12,006 bases of DNA from Deltaproteobacteria bacterium (lineage in GTDB: Bacteria; Desulfobacterota; Syntrophia; Syntrophales; UBA2210), in NCBI GenBank assembly GCA_019313735.1, contig JAFDAR010000104.1, positions 1 through 12,006 on the forward strand, written 5' to 3'. The first letter of the stretch is position 1. Each line of letters opens with the position of its first letter. The notes under the pieces are model-generated. The model saw nothing but the letters and a program-made list of their open reading frames with translations, made no database searches and had not been told where the DNA came from. This document shows positions 5,709 through 11,567 of this stretch, piece by piece. Made by a program: the position numbers and the translations under genes.

Positions 5709-7414
5709 TGAAGATCCTGCTCATGGGCAATCCCAACGTCGGCAAGAGTGTCATCTTTTCCCGTCTCACAGGGGTGCATGTAGTCTCTTCCAATTATCCG
5801 GGGACTACTGTCACCTATACAAGCGGGTTCATGAAGATAGACGGCCGGCAGGTTGAGATTATTGATGTTCCCGGAACCTATACCCTTGAACCAACGTGTG
5901 AAGCAGAGGAAATTGCCTCTGAAATGCTCAAGACGGGCGATATTGTAATAAATGTCGTTGACGTGACAAACCTCGAAAGGAATCTTTACCTGACACTGCA
6001 ATTGATGGAAATGAAGATTCCAATGATAATCGCGCTGAATATGTGGGATGATACTAAACATCGTGGGATAAGCATCAACCTTGAAAAATTGAGCGAAATC
6101 CTCGGAATAGCTGTCATCCCCACATCCGGCCTGACCGGTCAGGGAATAAAGAATCTTGTTACAAATATTCCCAAAGCAGTATCCCCATCTTGTCCGACAA
6201 GAAACCGCGGTGAACGCTGGGCCTTTGTGGGTAATATAGTAGATCAGGTACAACAGATATCACACAGGCATCACAGATGGTTTGAACGTCTGGAAGACGC
6301 AAGCGTAAAACCCAGAACAGGTATATTTATAGCCGCGGCAGTCCTGACAGGTTCTTTTATTGTGATACGATTCATAGGAGAATCATTGATAAACTACCTG
6401 TTTGATCCCATATTCAATTTCCTGTGGTTGCCGGCATTGATGAAACTCAGCGCGTTTATGGGAAACGGTGGCCTGCTGCACGATATTATAGTGGGCAAAC
6501 TGTTTGATGGGGAAATCCACTTCATTGAATCCTTCGGACTGCTGAGCAGCGGTCTTTACGTGCCTTTTGCCATGGTACTCCCATATATCATATCGTTTTA
6601 TTTCATCCTCGGTATCCTTGAAGATGTCGGGTACCTGCCTCGCCTGGCGGTACTTCTGGATACCGCAATGCATAAAGTCGGACTGCACGGTTTTGCGATC
6701 ATACCTACCCTGCTGGGATTTGGATGCAATGTGCCGGCAGTAATGGCAACACGCATACTTGAAAGCAAAAGAGAGCGATTCATAGCGGCAACACTGATAT
6801 CCATAGCGGTACCTTGTGCTTCCGCCCAGGCAATGATCTTTGGCCTGGTTGGAAAGTATGGTGGGCAATACGTGGCAATCGTCTATGCGACGCTGTTTCT
6901 GGTATGGATAATCCTGGGAATACTTCTTAATCGCCTGTTAAAGGGATTCAGCCCCGAACTCCTCATCGAAATTCCCCCATACCGCATTCCCCCATGGGGT
7001 ACGCTCATACAGAAGCTTTGGGGGAGAACACGCGGTTTTCTCATAGAGGCCGTTCCAATAATACTGGCTGCCGTGCTGGTTATAAACATACTTTTTGTCT
7101 TTGGAATATTCGATTATATAGCTAGGTTTACGGCGCCTGTAATAACGGGCGTACTGGGCCTGCCCGAAGAGTCGGTTACGGCGATTATCATAGGATTACT
7201 CCGCAAGGATGCCGCCCTCGGAATGCTGGCATTATCGGCAATGACAGCCAAGCAGATGGTCATAGGCAGTGTTGTCCTGACCATGTTTTTCCCCTGTATT
7301 GCCACAGTTGTTGTCCTGTTCAGAGAGCTGGGTTTGAAGGATTTCCTGAAATCGGCCGCCATAATGCTCACGTCGGCTCTGGCAGTCGGGGGAATCTTGA
7401 ATGTGATTCTTTAA
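5705..7414 (+). CDS. feoB: Ferrous iron transport protein B, short form
   Basis: Inner-membrane Fe(II) transporter with a cytosolic G domain. Visible GTPase motifs: P-loop GNPNVGKS (8-15), G2 Thr in the PGTT segment (32-35), DVPG (54-57), NMWD (112-115) and the G5-like SGLTG (141-145). A helical linker follows (about 150-200), then a membrane domain with segments at about 206-228, 282-308, 326-345, 360-382, 388-411, 446-470, 476-500 and 515-540. The first Gate motif GFGCNVPAVMATR (338-350) holds the conserved cysteine C341, and IAVPCASAQ (367-375) matches the second Gate region. At 569 residues it is shorter than the E. coli protein (about 770), with a compact linker and C-terminus. It overlaps feoA by 4 nt, so the pair is one transcription unit. 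It probably functions in anoxic iron acquisition. Confidence 0.96.
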   Translation: MMKILLMGNPNVGKSVIFSRLTGVHVVSSNYPGTTVTYTSGFMKIDGRQVEIIDVPGTYTLEPTCEAEEIASEMLKTGDIVINVVDVTNLERNLYLTLQLMEMKIPMIIALNMWDDTKHRGISINLEKLSEILGIAVIPTSGLTGQGIKNLVTNIPKAVSPSCPTRNRGERWAFVGNIVDQVQQISHRHHRWFERLEDASVKPRTGIFIAAAVLTGSFIVIRFIGESLINYLFDPIFNFLWLPALMKLSAFMGNGGLLHDIIVGKLFDGEIHFIESFGLLSSGLYVPFAMVLPYIISFYFILGILEDVGYLPRLAVLLDTAMHKVGLHGFAIIPTLLGFGCNVPAVMATRILESKRERFIAATLISIAVPCASAQAMIFGLVGKYGGQYVAIVYATLFLVWIILGILLNRLLKGFSPELLIEIPPYRIPPWGTLIQKLWGRTRGFLIEAVPIILAAVLVINILFVFGIFDYIARFTAPVITGVLGLPEESVTAIIIGLLRKDAALGMLALSAMTAKQMVIGSVVLTMFFPCIATVVVLFRELGLKDFLKSAAIMLTSALAVGGILNVIL

Positions 7415-7449
7415 AACAGGATCATCTTCCGATTAGTTGTAAGGGAGGG

Positions 7450-7481
7450 TTCAAGGAGTCGAGGATTCGAGGGGTCAAGTG
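7450..7481 (+). repeat. Degenerate 8-bp tandem repeat, four copies
   Basis: Four consecutive octamers, TTCAAGGA, GTCGAGGA, TTCGAGGG and GTCAAGTG, share the pattern (T/G)TC(A/G)AGxx. Copies two and three are the best preserved. Looser copies may continue to about 7520. No coding potential; it resembles low-complexity intergenic repeats and is too short and variable for a CRISPR array. Confidence 0.5.
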
Positions 7482-7605
7482 AAAGGATAAAAACCCAGTG
7501 AATAGTTCAAAGGCCAAGTGATCTGTCTTCTTGCTTTTTCACCGGTATCCGGCAGGACTTAGAGGTATCTTTCTGTATTCCTCGACAAGGCGTTCAACTG
7601 AATGA

Positions 7606-7655
7606 CCATCGGCTGTAAGCCGATGGGTTCAGCAACCGCGTCGAATGAATTCGAC
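7606..7655 (+). mobile_element. Paired hairpins resembling an IS200/IS605-type end, no transposase
   Basis: The first hairpin is CCATCGGCT-GTA-AGCCGATGG (7606-7626, 9 bp) and the second GTCGAA-TGAA-TTCGAC (7640-7655, 6 bp). The CATCGGCT/AGCCGATG type stem is reminiscent of the subterminal palindromes recognised by Y1 transposases of the IS200/IS605 group. No TnpA or TnpB coding sequence is present, so at most this is a solo end or a non-autonomous derivative. The likeness is from memory, not from a search. Confidence 0.3.
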
Positions 7656-7720
7656 TACCATGCGGCCGCTTTATGGAACGCTTATAAACGCTCATCCCTT
7701 CGGAATTTTGCAAAACCTTT

Positions 7721-7738
7721 CTTCGCCTGAAGGCGAGG
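7721..7738 (+). repeat. Hairpin with TGAA loop
   Basis: CTTCGCC-TGAA-GGCGAGG forms a 7-bp stem (one G-U pair) with a TGAA loop, the same loop as the 7640-7655 hairpin. A following GGGG can pair with CCCC at 7751-7754. It lies about 45 bp past the end of the beta-propeller gene, but no U-tract follows on either strand, so terminator function is doubtful. Confidence 0.4.
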
Positions 7739-7781
7739 GGTTTCAACCATCCCCGAGAGGGACACTAAAAATGGAGCGCCC

Positions 7782-8846
7782 TTACGGCAACTTATATTTT
7801 CCTATTCTGTCGGAATTCAGACTGCCCAGATATAAATACCCCCCATGTTCCTGGACGGATGTGATTTCTCTCAAGTGCTTGCCTGTGGGTTCCTGCAGAC
7901 TCTTAACGATATTCCCGTCTTCGTCCAGCGCAAGGACAAATCCATAGGGTAGCGGTTTGGGCCACAGGAAATGCGGCAGCTTGGATATCAGTCTCTTCAC
8001 AATGGGAAAGGGATGAAGCCAGTCCAGGATATCATTGCGGACAGTGAACAGGGCTACCCAGAATGTGCCTTTTCTATCCGCAGACACTCCATCCGGGAAT
8101 CCAGGCAGGTTATCTATAAAGATGTCGTTCGTCCCCGCCTTTTCCCCTTTGAGCCAGTAGCGTATTATCCTGTAGCGATACGTTTCATTGACCAGAACGA
8201 AATCTTCATTTTCGGAAAGGGCCACACCATTGGCAAAATACAGGTCTTTCAGCAATACTTTCACTCTTCCAGCCGCCGGATCATAACTCATGAGTCTTCC
8301 GTGAGGTCTTGCTTCCAGGAGATCGTAAAGATAGTCTTCCTGAAAGAACTTATCGCTGGCATCGGTAAAATATATGACACCATTGCTCGCAATGTCGAGA
8401 TCGTCTGTAAACCTGAAGGGTCCGCCCTCAGCCGACGTAGCTAATATGATAATATGACCGTCCCTGTCTATGGAAAGCAACCCCCTGTAAGCGTCACATA
8501 CTATCAGGTTTTGTCTCTCATCAAAGTGAAGTCCCAGAGGACGTCCATGGGTTTCGGCAAAGGTCTCAACGACACCGCCAGGCAGGAGACGCACAATTTT
8601 ACCATCCTGAGTGCCGCCATATACACGCCCCTCGTCATCCACATCTACATCCTCCGGACCATTTATCCTTCCGACGGCCAGAAGCTCCGCCTTATCCAGA
8701 AGATTATTGAGCGCCAGTACACCCGTCATTTCCGGCTTTTGAGGCGGATTATACGAAACAGGATCAATGGGGGCCCCGCGTACCACCAGAAGCGCCACCA
8801 AAGCCACCAGCAGAAAAAGTATTCCCAGTCCTATTCTCTTTATCAT
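7782..8846 (-). CDS. Membrane-anchored strictosidine-synthase-like / SMP-30-family beta-propeller protein
   Basis: 354 residues with an uncleaved-looking signal anchor (about 5-23, Leu/Val-rich) and a six-bladed beta-propeller domain outside the membrane. The closest family by eye is the strictosidine synthase-like/APMAP group: GPEDVDVDDEGRVYGG (about 63-78), FTDDLDIASNGVIYFTDAS (146-164), GRLMSYDPAAGRVKVLL (183-199), FANGVALS (204-211) and LPGFPDGVSAD (247-257). E65, N206 and D252 fit the metal-binding positions of SMP-30-type lactonases, so a lactone or ester hydrolase activity is possible, but the substrate is unknown and bacterial members are not true strictosidine synthases. ATG at 8846 follows AGGAGG with 5-nt spacing. 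It is a single gene with its own promoter, facing feoB. Confidence 0.85.
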   Translation of the reverse strand: MIKRIGLGILFLLVALVALLVVRGAPIDPVSYNPPQKPEMTGVLALNNLLDKAELLAVGRINGPEDVDVDDEGRVYGGTQDGKIVRLLPGGVVETFAETHGRPLGLHFDERQNLIVCDAYRGLLSIDRDGHIIILATSAEGGPFRFTDDLDIASNGVIYFTDASDKFFQEDYLYDLLEARPHGRLMSYDPAAGRVKVLLKDLYFANGVALSENEDFVLVNETYRYRIIRYWLKGEKAGTNDIFIDNLPGFPDGVSADRKGTFWVALFTVRNDILDWLHPFPIVKRLISKLPHFLWPKPLPYGFVLALDEDGNIVKSLQEPTGKHLREITSVQEHGGYLYLGSLNSDRIGKYKLP

Positions 8847-8881
8847 GTCATCCTCCTGTCAACTTTCGAATTCTCAACTTG

Positions 8882-8909
8882 ATACTACCATAATAAAAGG
8901 ACAGGTCAA
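8882..8909 (-). promoter_or_regulatory. Sigma-70-type promoter of the beta-propeller gene
   Basis: On the minus strand TTGACC (8909-8904, five of six consensus) and TAGTAT (8887-8882) are separated by 16 bp. Transcription would begin near 8875, leaving a leader of about 29 nt with the AGGAGG site. The position relative to the start at 8846 is good. Confidence 0.55.
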
Positions 8910-8921
8910 AACAATTGAAGC

Positions 8922-8943
8922 TCCCCGCAACAAGTTGCGGGGA
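8922..8943. repeat. REP-like GC-rich perfect hairpin
   Basis: TCCCCGCAA-CAAG-TTGCGGGGA is a perfect 9-bp stem with a 4-nt loop, just upstream of the promoter of the beta-propeller gene. An outer CAAT/ATTG pairing (8912-8915 with 8951-8954) may extend it. No U-tract follows on either strand, so it looks more like a dispersed palindrome than a terminator. Confidence 0.5.
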
Positions 8944-8966
8944 ATCTCCGATTGTTTAGTAAGTTA

Positions 8967-8995
8967 GATATTATTTTCTACCAGAAAATAATATC
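8967..8995. repeat. Perfect 13-bp AT-rich inverted repeat
   Basis: Arms at 8967-8979 and 8983-8995 (GATATTATTTTCT and its exact complement) flank a 3-nt ACC loop. It is the longest perfect inverted repeat found in the window. Possibilities are a cruciform, a protein-binding site or a folded RNA element; nothing in the sequence decides. Confidence 0.6.
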
Positions 8996-9005
8996 GTTAA
9001 CGCAC

Positions 9006-9026
9006 TTATCCCGTTTATCGGGGTAA
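9006..9026. repeat. Third hairpin of the cluster
   Basis: TTATCCCG-TTTAT-CGGGGTAA forms an 8-bp stem with one G-U pair and a 5-nt loop. It stands 11 bp after the AT-rich repeat, completing three hairpins in about 105 bp. Confidence 0.45.
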
Positions 9027-9085
9027 AAGCAGCGGGGAATGCGCTCGCTGTTCAATTCAAAGAATAACTACCAAATATCCTGACT

Positions 9086-9130
9086 CGACAATTATGTCGT
9101 TTTTTGTTTAAAGATCGTTCATAGATGAAC
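9086..9130 (+). promoter_or_regulatory. Two palindromes, candidate enhancer sites for the sigma-54 promoter
   Basis: CGACA-ATTA-TGTCG (9086-9099) and GTTCA-TAGA-TGAAC (9117-9130) share the form xxxCA-N4-TGxxx. Their centres are 31 bp apart, close to three helical turns, and lie about 180 and 210 bp upstream of the predicted start of the sigma-54 transcript, where bacterial enhancer-binding proteins act. The first is followed by TTTTTT (9100-9105) and could instead be a weak terminator. Confidence 0.35.
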
Positions 9131-9276
9131 TTATTGTTTTTACATTATTTTCACCTGATACTTCAGTTTGTTTCGACATTCTATTCCTCTATTCAACAGA
9201 AGCGATGTATCGATTATCTGGATCCCAGTAACTGACATGGCCCCATTTCAAGCACTTAAAGGAACGCTCTGACCTT

Positions 9277-9292
9277 TGGCACGTAAATTGCT
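9277..9292 (+). promoter_or_regulatory. Exact sigma-54 (RpoN) -24/-12 promoter
   Basis: TGGCACG-TAAA-TTGCT matches the sigma-54 consensus TGGCACG-N4-TTGC(A/T) at every fixed base, with GG (9278-9279) and GC (9290-9291) separated by the required 10 bp. A pyrimidine precedes it and a T-run follows, both usual. Transcription should start near 9303, on the plus strand, and needs an ATP-hydrolysing enhancer-binding activator. It points at the structured non-coding segment, not directly at an ORF. Confidence 0.85.
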
Positions 9293-9302
9293 TTTTATCA
9301 AC

Positions 9303-9434
9303 AGCAAGACCGAATCAAACCTCCTTCGATTCGAGCTTAAACCCTATAAAGCCGGTTAAGTCAGGCATGCCCCGATCTTAACCGGCAAGTACATTCTACC
9401 CGGGAAGCGCAGCAGCTCCCCGGGTTTCTTTTTC
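9303..9434 (+). ncRNA. Predicted sigma-54-dependent small RNA
   Basis: A transcript from the sigma-54 promoter to the terminator would be about 130 nt with no credible ORF. Predicted fold: stem 1 CGAATC/GATTCG (9311-9316 with 9328-9333) with an 11-nt loop AAACCTCCTTC, an exposed anti-Shine-Dalgarno; stem 2 GCCGGTTAAG/CTTAACCGGC (9351-9360 with 9377-9386), 10 perfect base pairs, whose 16-nt loop contains the self-complementary octamer GGCATGCC (9364-9371); stem 3 is the terminator. The layout (sigma-54 promoter, unstructured C/U-rich target-binding region, U-tailed terminator) is like that of the Vibrio Qrr RNAs, without sequence likeness that I can recognise. The alternative is an attenuated leader of the HD gene starting at 9561. 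No known riboswitch class was recognised. Confidence 0.65.
9398..9433 (+). terminator. Strong Rho-independent terminator of the small RNA
   Basis: ACCCGGG (9398-9404) pairs perfectly with CCCGGGT (9419-9425); inside, AGC/GCT (9406-9408 with 9415-9417) extends the stem past one mismatch. The U-tract TTTCTTTTT follows (9425-9433). The U-tract exists only on the plus strand, which fixes the direction and agrees with the sigma-54 promoter. Confidence 0.88.
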
Positions 9435-9560
9435 TGCGCGCTTTCCAATATACCCATGCTCAAAGAAAAATCAGCAGTACAATACCATCCCAATGAAAAA
9501 ACAGTCTCGCATTTTTTCCATCTATCTGTTAGAAAGTGTTCACGTAAAGGATTGGTGCAT

Positions 9561-10040
9561 ATGCGAATACCAACGCGGCAGGAATGTTATTACATCATGT
9601 ACAAAATGAAAATGATGGACCATATCGTGGCTCATTCTCTTCAGGTCTGCCGCGTAGCCACGTTCCTGGCCGATTCCCTTGAGGCAGATCTCAATCCGGA
9701 CCTTGTCCAGGCAGCCGCATTGCTGCATGATATAACCAAAACGAGAAGCATAGAGACCCATGAAGATCACGCACAGACCGGAAAACAGTTTCTCATAAGC
9801 TTGGGTTACCCCAGGGTTGGAGACATCGTCGGACAACATGTTCTTCTGGACGAGTATTTCGCCTCCGACAGCCCGACAGAAGCGGATGTGGTTAATTACG
9901 CGGACAAACGTGTGGTTCACGACAAAGTGGCAACCCGAATATATCCGGATGCTCTTGGAGAAAACAAAAATCCTGGAGGAACGCCTGTTTCGTTTCTGTT
10001 CTTTTTCTCCCGCAGATATGGAAAATCTCCTCGGGCCTGA
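9561..10040 (+). CDS. HD-domain phosphohydrolase-like protein, C-terminus out of frame
   Basis: From the ATG at 9561 (AAAGG 10 nt upstream) the frame gives 159 residues. The HD domain is visible: H25 in HIVAHSLQV, the HD pair H56-D57 in ALLHDITKT, H93 in IVGQHVLL and D115 in VNYADKRV, so a metal-dependent phosphohydrolase core (nucleotide or related substrate) is encoded. After HDKV (about residue 123) the sequence stops looking like a protein of this family; the true C-terminus continues in the +1 frame from 9928. About 15-18 residues also seem missing, so a small deletion that is not a multiple of three is likely. A start at 9456 is possible but would begin almost at the upstream terminator and adds an unfamiliar 35-residue N-terminus. 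No metabolic partner can be named. Confidence 0.75.
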   Translation: MRIPTRQECYYIMYKMKMMDHIVAHSLQVCRVATFLADSLEADLNPDLVQAAALLHDITKTRSIETHEDHAQTGKQFLISLGYPRVGDIVGQHVLLDEYFASDSPTEADVVNYADKRVVHDKVATRIYPDALGENKNPGGTPVSFLFFFSRRYGKSPRA

Positions 10041-10107
10041 CAATTGTTCCGCGGATTTTTCAGAGTATGGCAGAGTAAATGAAACGGTTGCGGCCGGCAC
10101 AGGGTAA
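9928..10107 (+). pseudogene. Displaced C-terminal fragment of the HD-domain gene
   Basis: The +1 frame reads PEYIRMLLEKTKILEERLF and then FSPADMENLL, the helical tail normally found after the HD core in short HD proteins, and ends at TAA 10105-10107. It has no start of its own. Joined to the first part it would restore a protein of about 180 residues less the lost linker of the type VSLEERF...YG. The junction lies at about 9927-9934. Confidence 0.65.
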
Positions 10108-10144
10108 TAATTGATTTTTTATGGAACAATTACGCTTAAAACCC

Positions 10145-10173
10145 TTGACAAAATCAGGGTGGAGACGTAGTTA
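10145..10173 (+). promoter_or_regulatory. Candidate promoter of the vor operon
   Basis: A perfect -35 TTGACA (10145-10150) is followed after exactly 17 bp by TAGTTA (10168-10173), a poor -10. It lies about 80-105 bp upstream of vorD in the 145-bp spacer after the HD gene; no alternative was better. Confidence 0.35.
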
Positions 10174-10252
10174 ACAACGATTGTACGAAAATCAGTTTAT
10201 TGATATCTTGTTTATGGAAAATTTGTAACAGCATTCAATCTCAGCAAAGCTT

Positions 10253-10492
10253 ATGACTATAAAACCAAAAAAGGGTAGAATAGTAATCGACAGTAAACTG
10301 TGCAAGGGATGTTATCTCTGCATGTCGGTGTGTCCAAACGAACTTATTGTCATTTCCACTGAATTAAACGAAAAGGGGTATCATCCCGCCGAATTCACGG
10401 AAACAAATGCCGGGGAAGATCGCAGATGTACAGGCTGTGCCATGTGCGCGGTTATCTGCCCTGATATCGCAATAGAGGTCTATCGTGGGTAA
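10253..10492 (+). CDS. vorD: 2-oxoacid:ferredoxin oxidoreductase, ferredoxin subunit (VorD/KorD type)
   Basis: 79-residue dicluster ferredoxin that passes electrons from the TPP-dependent active site towards external ferredoxin. Two [4Fe-4S] motifs are complete: C17-x2-C20-x2-C23-x3-C27-P in CKGCYLCMSVCP and C59-x2-C62-x2-C65-x3-C69-P in CTGCAMCAVICP, separated by a 31-residue insert with KGYHPAEF, as in the delta-type subunits. The ribosome binding site before the ATG is weak (AGCAAAG region). Its stop overlaps the GTG start of vorB by 8 nt, so the genes are coupled. Whether the complex prefers branched-chain 2-oxoacids or 2-oxoglutarate cannot be told from this subunit. Confidence 0.9.
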   Translation: MTIKPKKGRIVIDSKLCKGCYLCMSVCPNELIVISTELNEKGYHPAEFTETNAGEDRRCTGCAMCAVICPDIAIEVYRG

Positions 10493-11564
10493 AAAACTGT
10501 TAATGAGGGGAAGCCAGGTAATCGGTGAGGCAGCTGTACGCGCTGGATGCCGGTTTTACGCGGGCTATCCCATAACACCGCAGAATGCGCTCCCGGAATT
10601 CATGTCCGGCGCATTGGATGCGCTGGAAGACGGCACCTTTATTCAGGCAGAAAGTGAAATCGCCTCGATCAACATGGTACTCGGAGCATCCATGGCGGGA
10701 GCAAGGGCAATGACCAGCTCATCCAGCCCGGGTATAAGCCTCAAGCAGGAGGGTATATCGTTTCTGGCGGCATCGGAACTTCCAGCGGTCATCGTAAACA
10801 GCATGCGCGGTGGACCAGGTCTTGGCAATATAGCACCTTCCCAGGGGGATTACTTTCAGGCCACAAGGGGTGGAGGACACGGAGACTATCGTACAATAGT
10901 TCTGGCTCCGGCCTCCGGTCAGGAGATGGCTGATCTAACAAAAAAGGCCTTTGAATATGCGGATAGATACCGGACACCTGTTATGCTCCTGGTCGACGGC
11001 ATGATGAGCCAGATGATGGAACCGGTTATCTTTCCTGACCCCGTCAATCTCACTGAACTGCCTCCCAAACCATGGGTACTGGACGGGGCAAACGGAAGGC
11101 CAAGTAGAATAATAAAATCCCTGATCCTGGACACGATGGAGATGGAAGAACACAACTGGAAGCTCGCGAGAAAATACGAAATTATTTCCAGGGAAATCGC
11201 GGCCGCTGAAACTTATATGACTGAAGATGCCAGGTTTGTGGTTGTCGCTTACGGAACTGCCGCAAGGGTAGCCAAGGGCAGCATAAAGAGGGCTCGTGAA
11301 ATGGGACTGAAAGTGGGTCTATTAAGGCCTGTTACCCTGTGGCCCTTTCCTGAACATATCATCAGGGAGATGAGCAGATCAGTCAAAGATTTTCTCGTCT
11401 TTGAGATGAATACCGGGCAGATGCTTGACGATGTAAAACTATCCCTGGAGGGAAGAAGTAACGTGCACTTCTATGGACGTCCGGGGGGAATTGTCTCAAC
11501 CCCCGATGAAATAGCCAAAGTAATAAGCAGCCTCTATTACCGCCAGCACCTGGAAGAGGATTGA
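10485..11564 (+). CDS. vorB: 2-ketoisovalerate-type ferredoxin oxidoreductase, alpha subunit
   Basis: 359-residue subunit of a CoA-dependent, TPP-containing 2-oxoacid:ferredoxin oxidoreductase that converts a 2-oxoacid to an acyl-CoA plus CO2 and reduced ferredoxin (and can run in reverse). The N-terminal MGKKLLMRGSQVIGEAAVRAG and GYPITPQ (27-33), the TSSSSPGISLKQEG segment (77-90), SMRGGPGLGN (106-115) and APSQGDYFQATRGGGHGDYR (117-136) are conserved pyrimidine-domain features and look closest to VorB/KorA. The C-terminal domain has VAYGTAARVAKGSIKRA and LRPVTLWPFPE. Start GTG, with AGAGG at 10472-10476 region; overlaps vorD by 8 nt. Assignment to VorB rather than KorA rests on overall likeness and gene order. 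Confidence 0.92.
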   Translation: MGKKLLMRGSQVIGEAAVRAGCRFYAGYPITPQNALPEFMSGALDALEDGTFIQAESEIASINMVLGASMAGARAMTSSSSPGISLKQEGISFLAASELPAVIVNSMRGGPGLGNIAPSQGDYFQATRGGGHGDYRTIVLAPASGQEMADLTKKAFEYADRYRTPVMLLVDGMMSQMMEPVIFPDPVNLTELPPKPWVLDGANGRPSRIIKSLILDTMEMEEHNWKLARKYEIISREIAAAETYMTEDARFVVVAYGTAARVAKGSIKRAREMGLKVGLLRPVTLWPFPEHIIREMSRSVKDFLVFEMNTGQMLDDVKLSLEGRSNVHFYGRPGGIVSTPDEIAKVISSLYYRQHLEED

Positions 11565-11567
11565 TAG

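Larger units (their letters stand above)
7415..7781. other. Gene-free repeat-rich spacer between feoB and the beta-propeller gene
   Basis: This 367-bp interval between two converging genes has no credible ORF and no strong U-tract terminator for either gene. It holds a purine-rich tandem repeat (7450-7481) and at least three hairpins (7606-7626, 7640-7655, 7721-7738), two of them with the same TGAA loop. A direct repeat AACGCT occurs around 7677-7692. It looks like debris of mobile or dispersed repeats; the individual elements are listed separately. Confidence 0.6.

Noticed and set aside
5291..6253. A 320-codon open frame on the minus strand
   Set aside because: It is antisense to feoA/feoB, has a Cys/His-rich composition typical of a shadow frame, and no recognisable domain.
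7450..7481. CRISPR array
   Set aside because: Repeat units are 8 bp, contiguous and degenerate, with no spacers and no cas genes.
7971..8882. Plus-strand frames of 157 and 142 codons
   Set aside because: Both are antisense to the beta-propeller gene, whose frame shows clear family motifs and good upstream signals.
8922..8943. Rho-independent terminator
   Set aside because: The stem is strong, but no U-tract follows on either strand and it lies upstream of the gene promoter.
9317..9327. Minus-strand ribosome binding site GAAGGAGGTTT for a hidden gene
   Set aside because: Read on the minus strand it is followed only by a TTG-started frame of about 19 codons without likeness to a protein, while the sigma-54 promoter and U-tract terminator both point to plus-strand transcription. 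It remains the main alternative for this motif.
9303..9434. Known riboswitch, tmRNA, SRP RNA or tRNA
   Set aside because: None of the conserved cores I know (GEMM, cyclic-di-GMP, preQ1, fluoride, SAH, SRP apical loop, tRNA arms) could be found in the segment.
9540..10129. Minus-strand frames of 186 and 70 codons
   Set aside because: They are antisense to the HD-domain gene, with no domain and no ribosome binding site.
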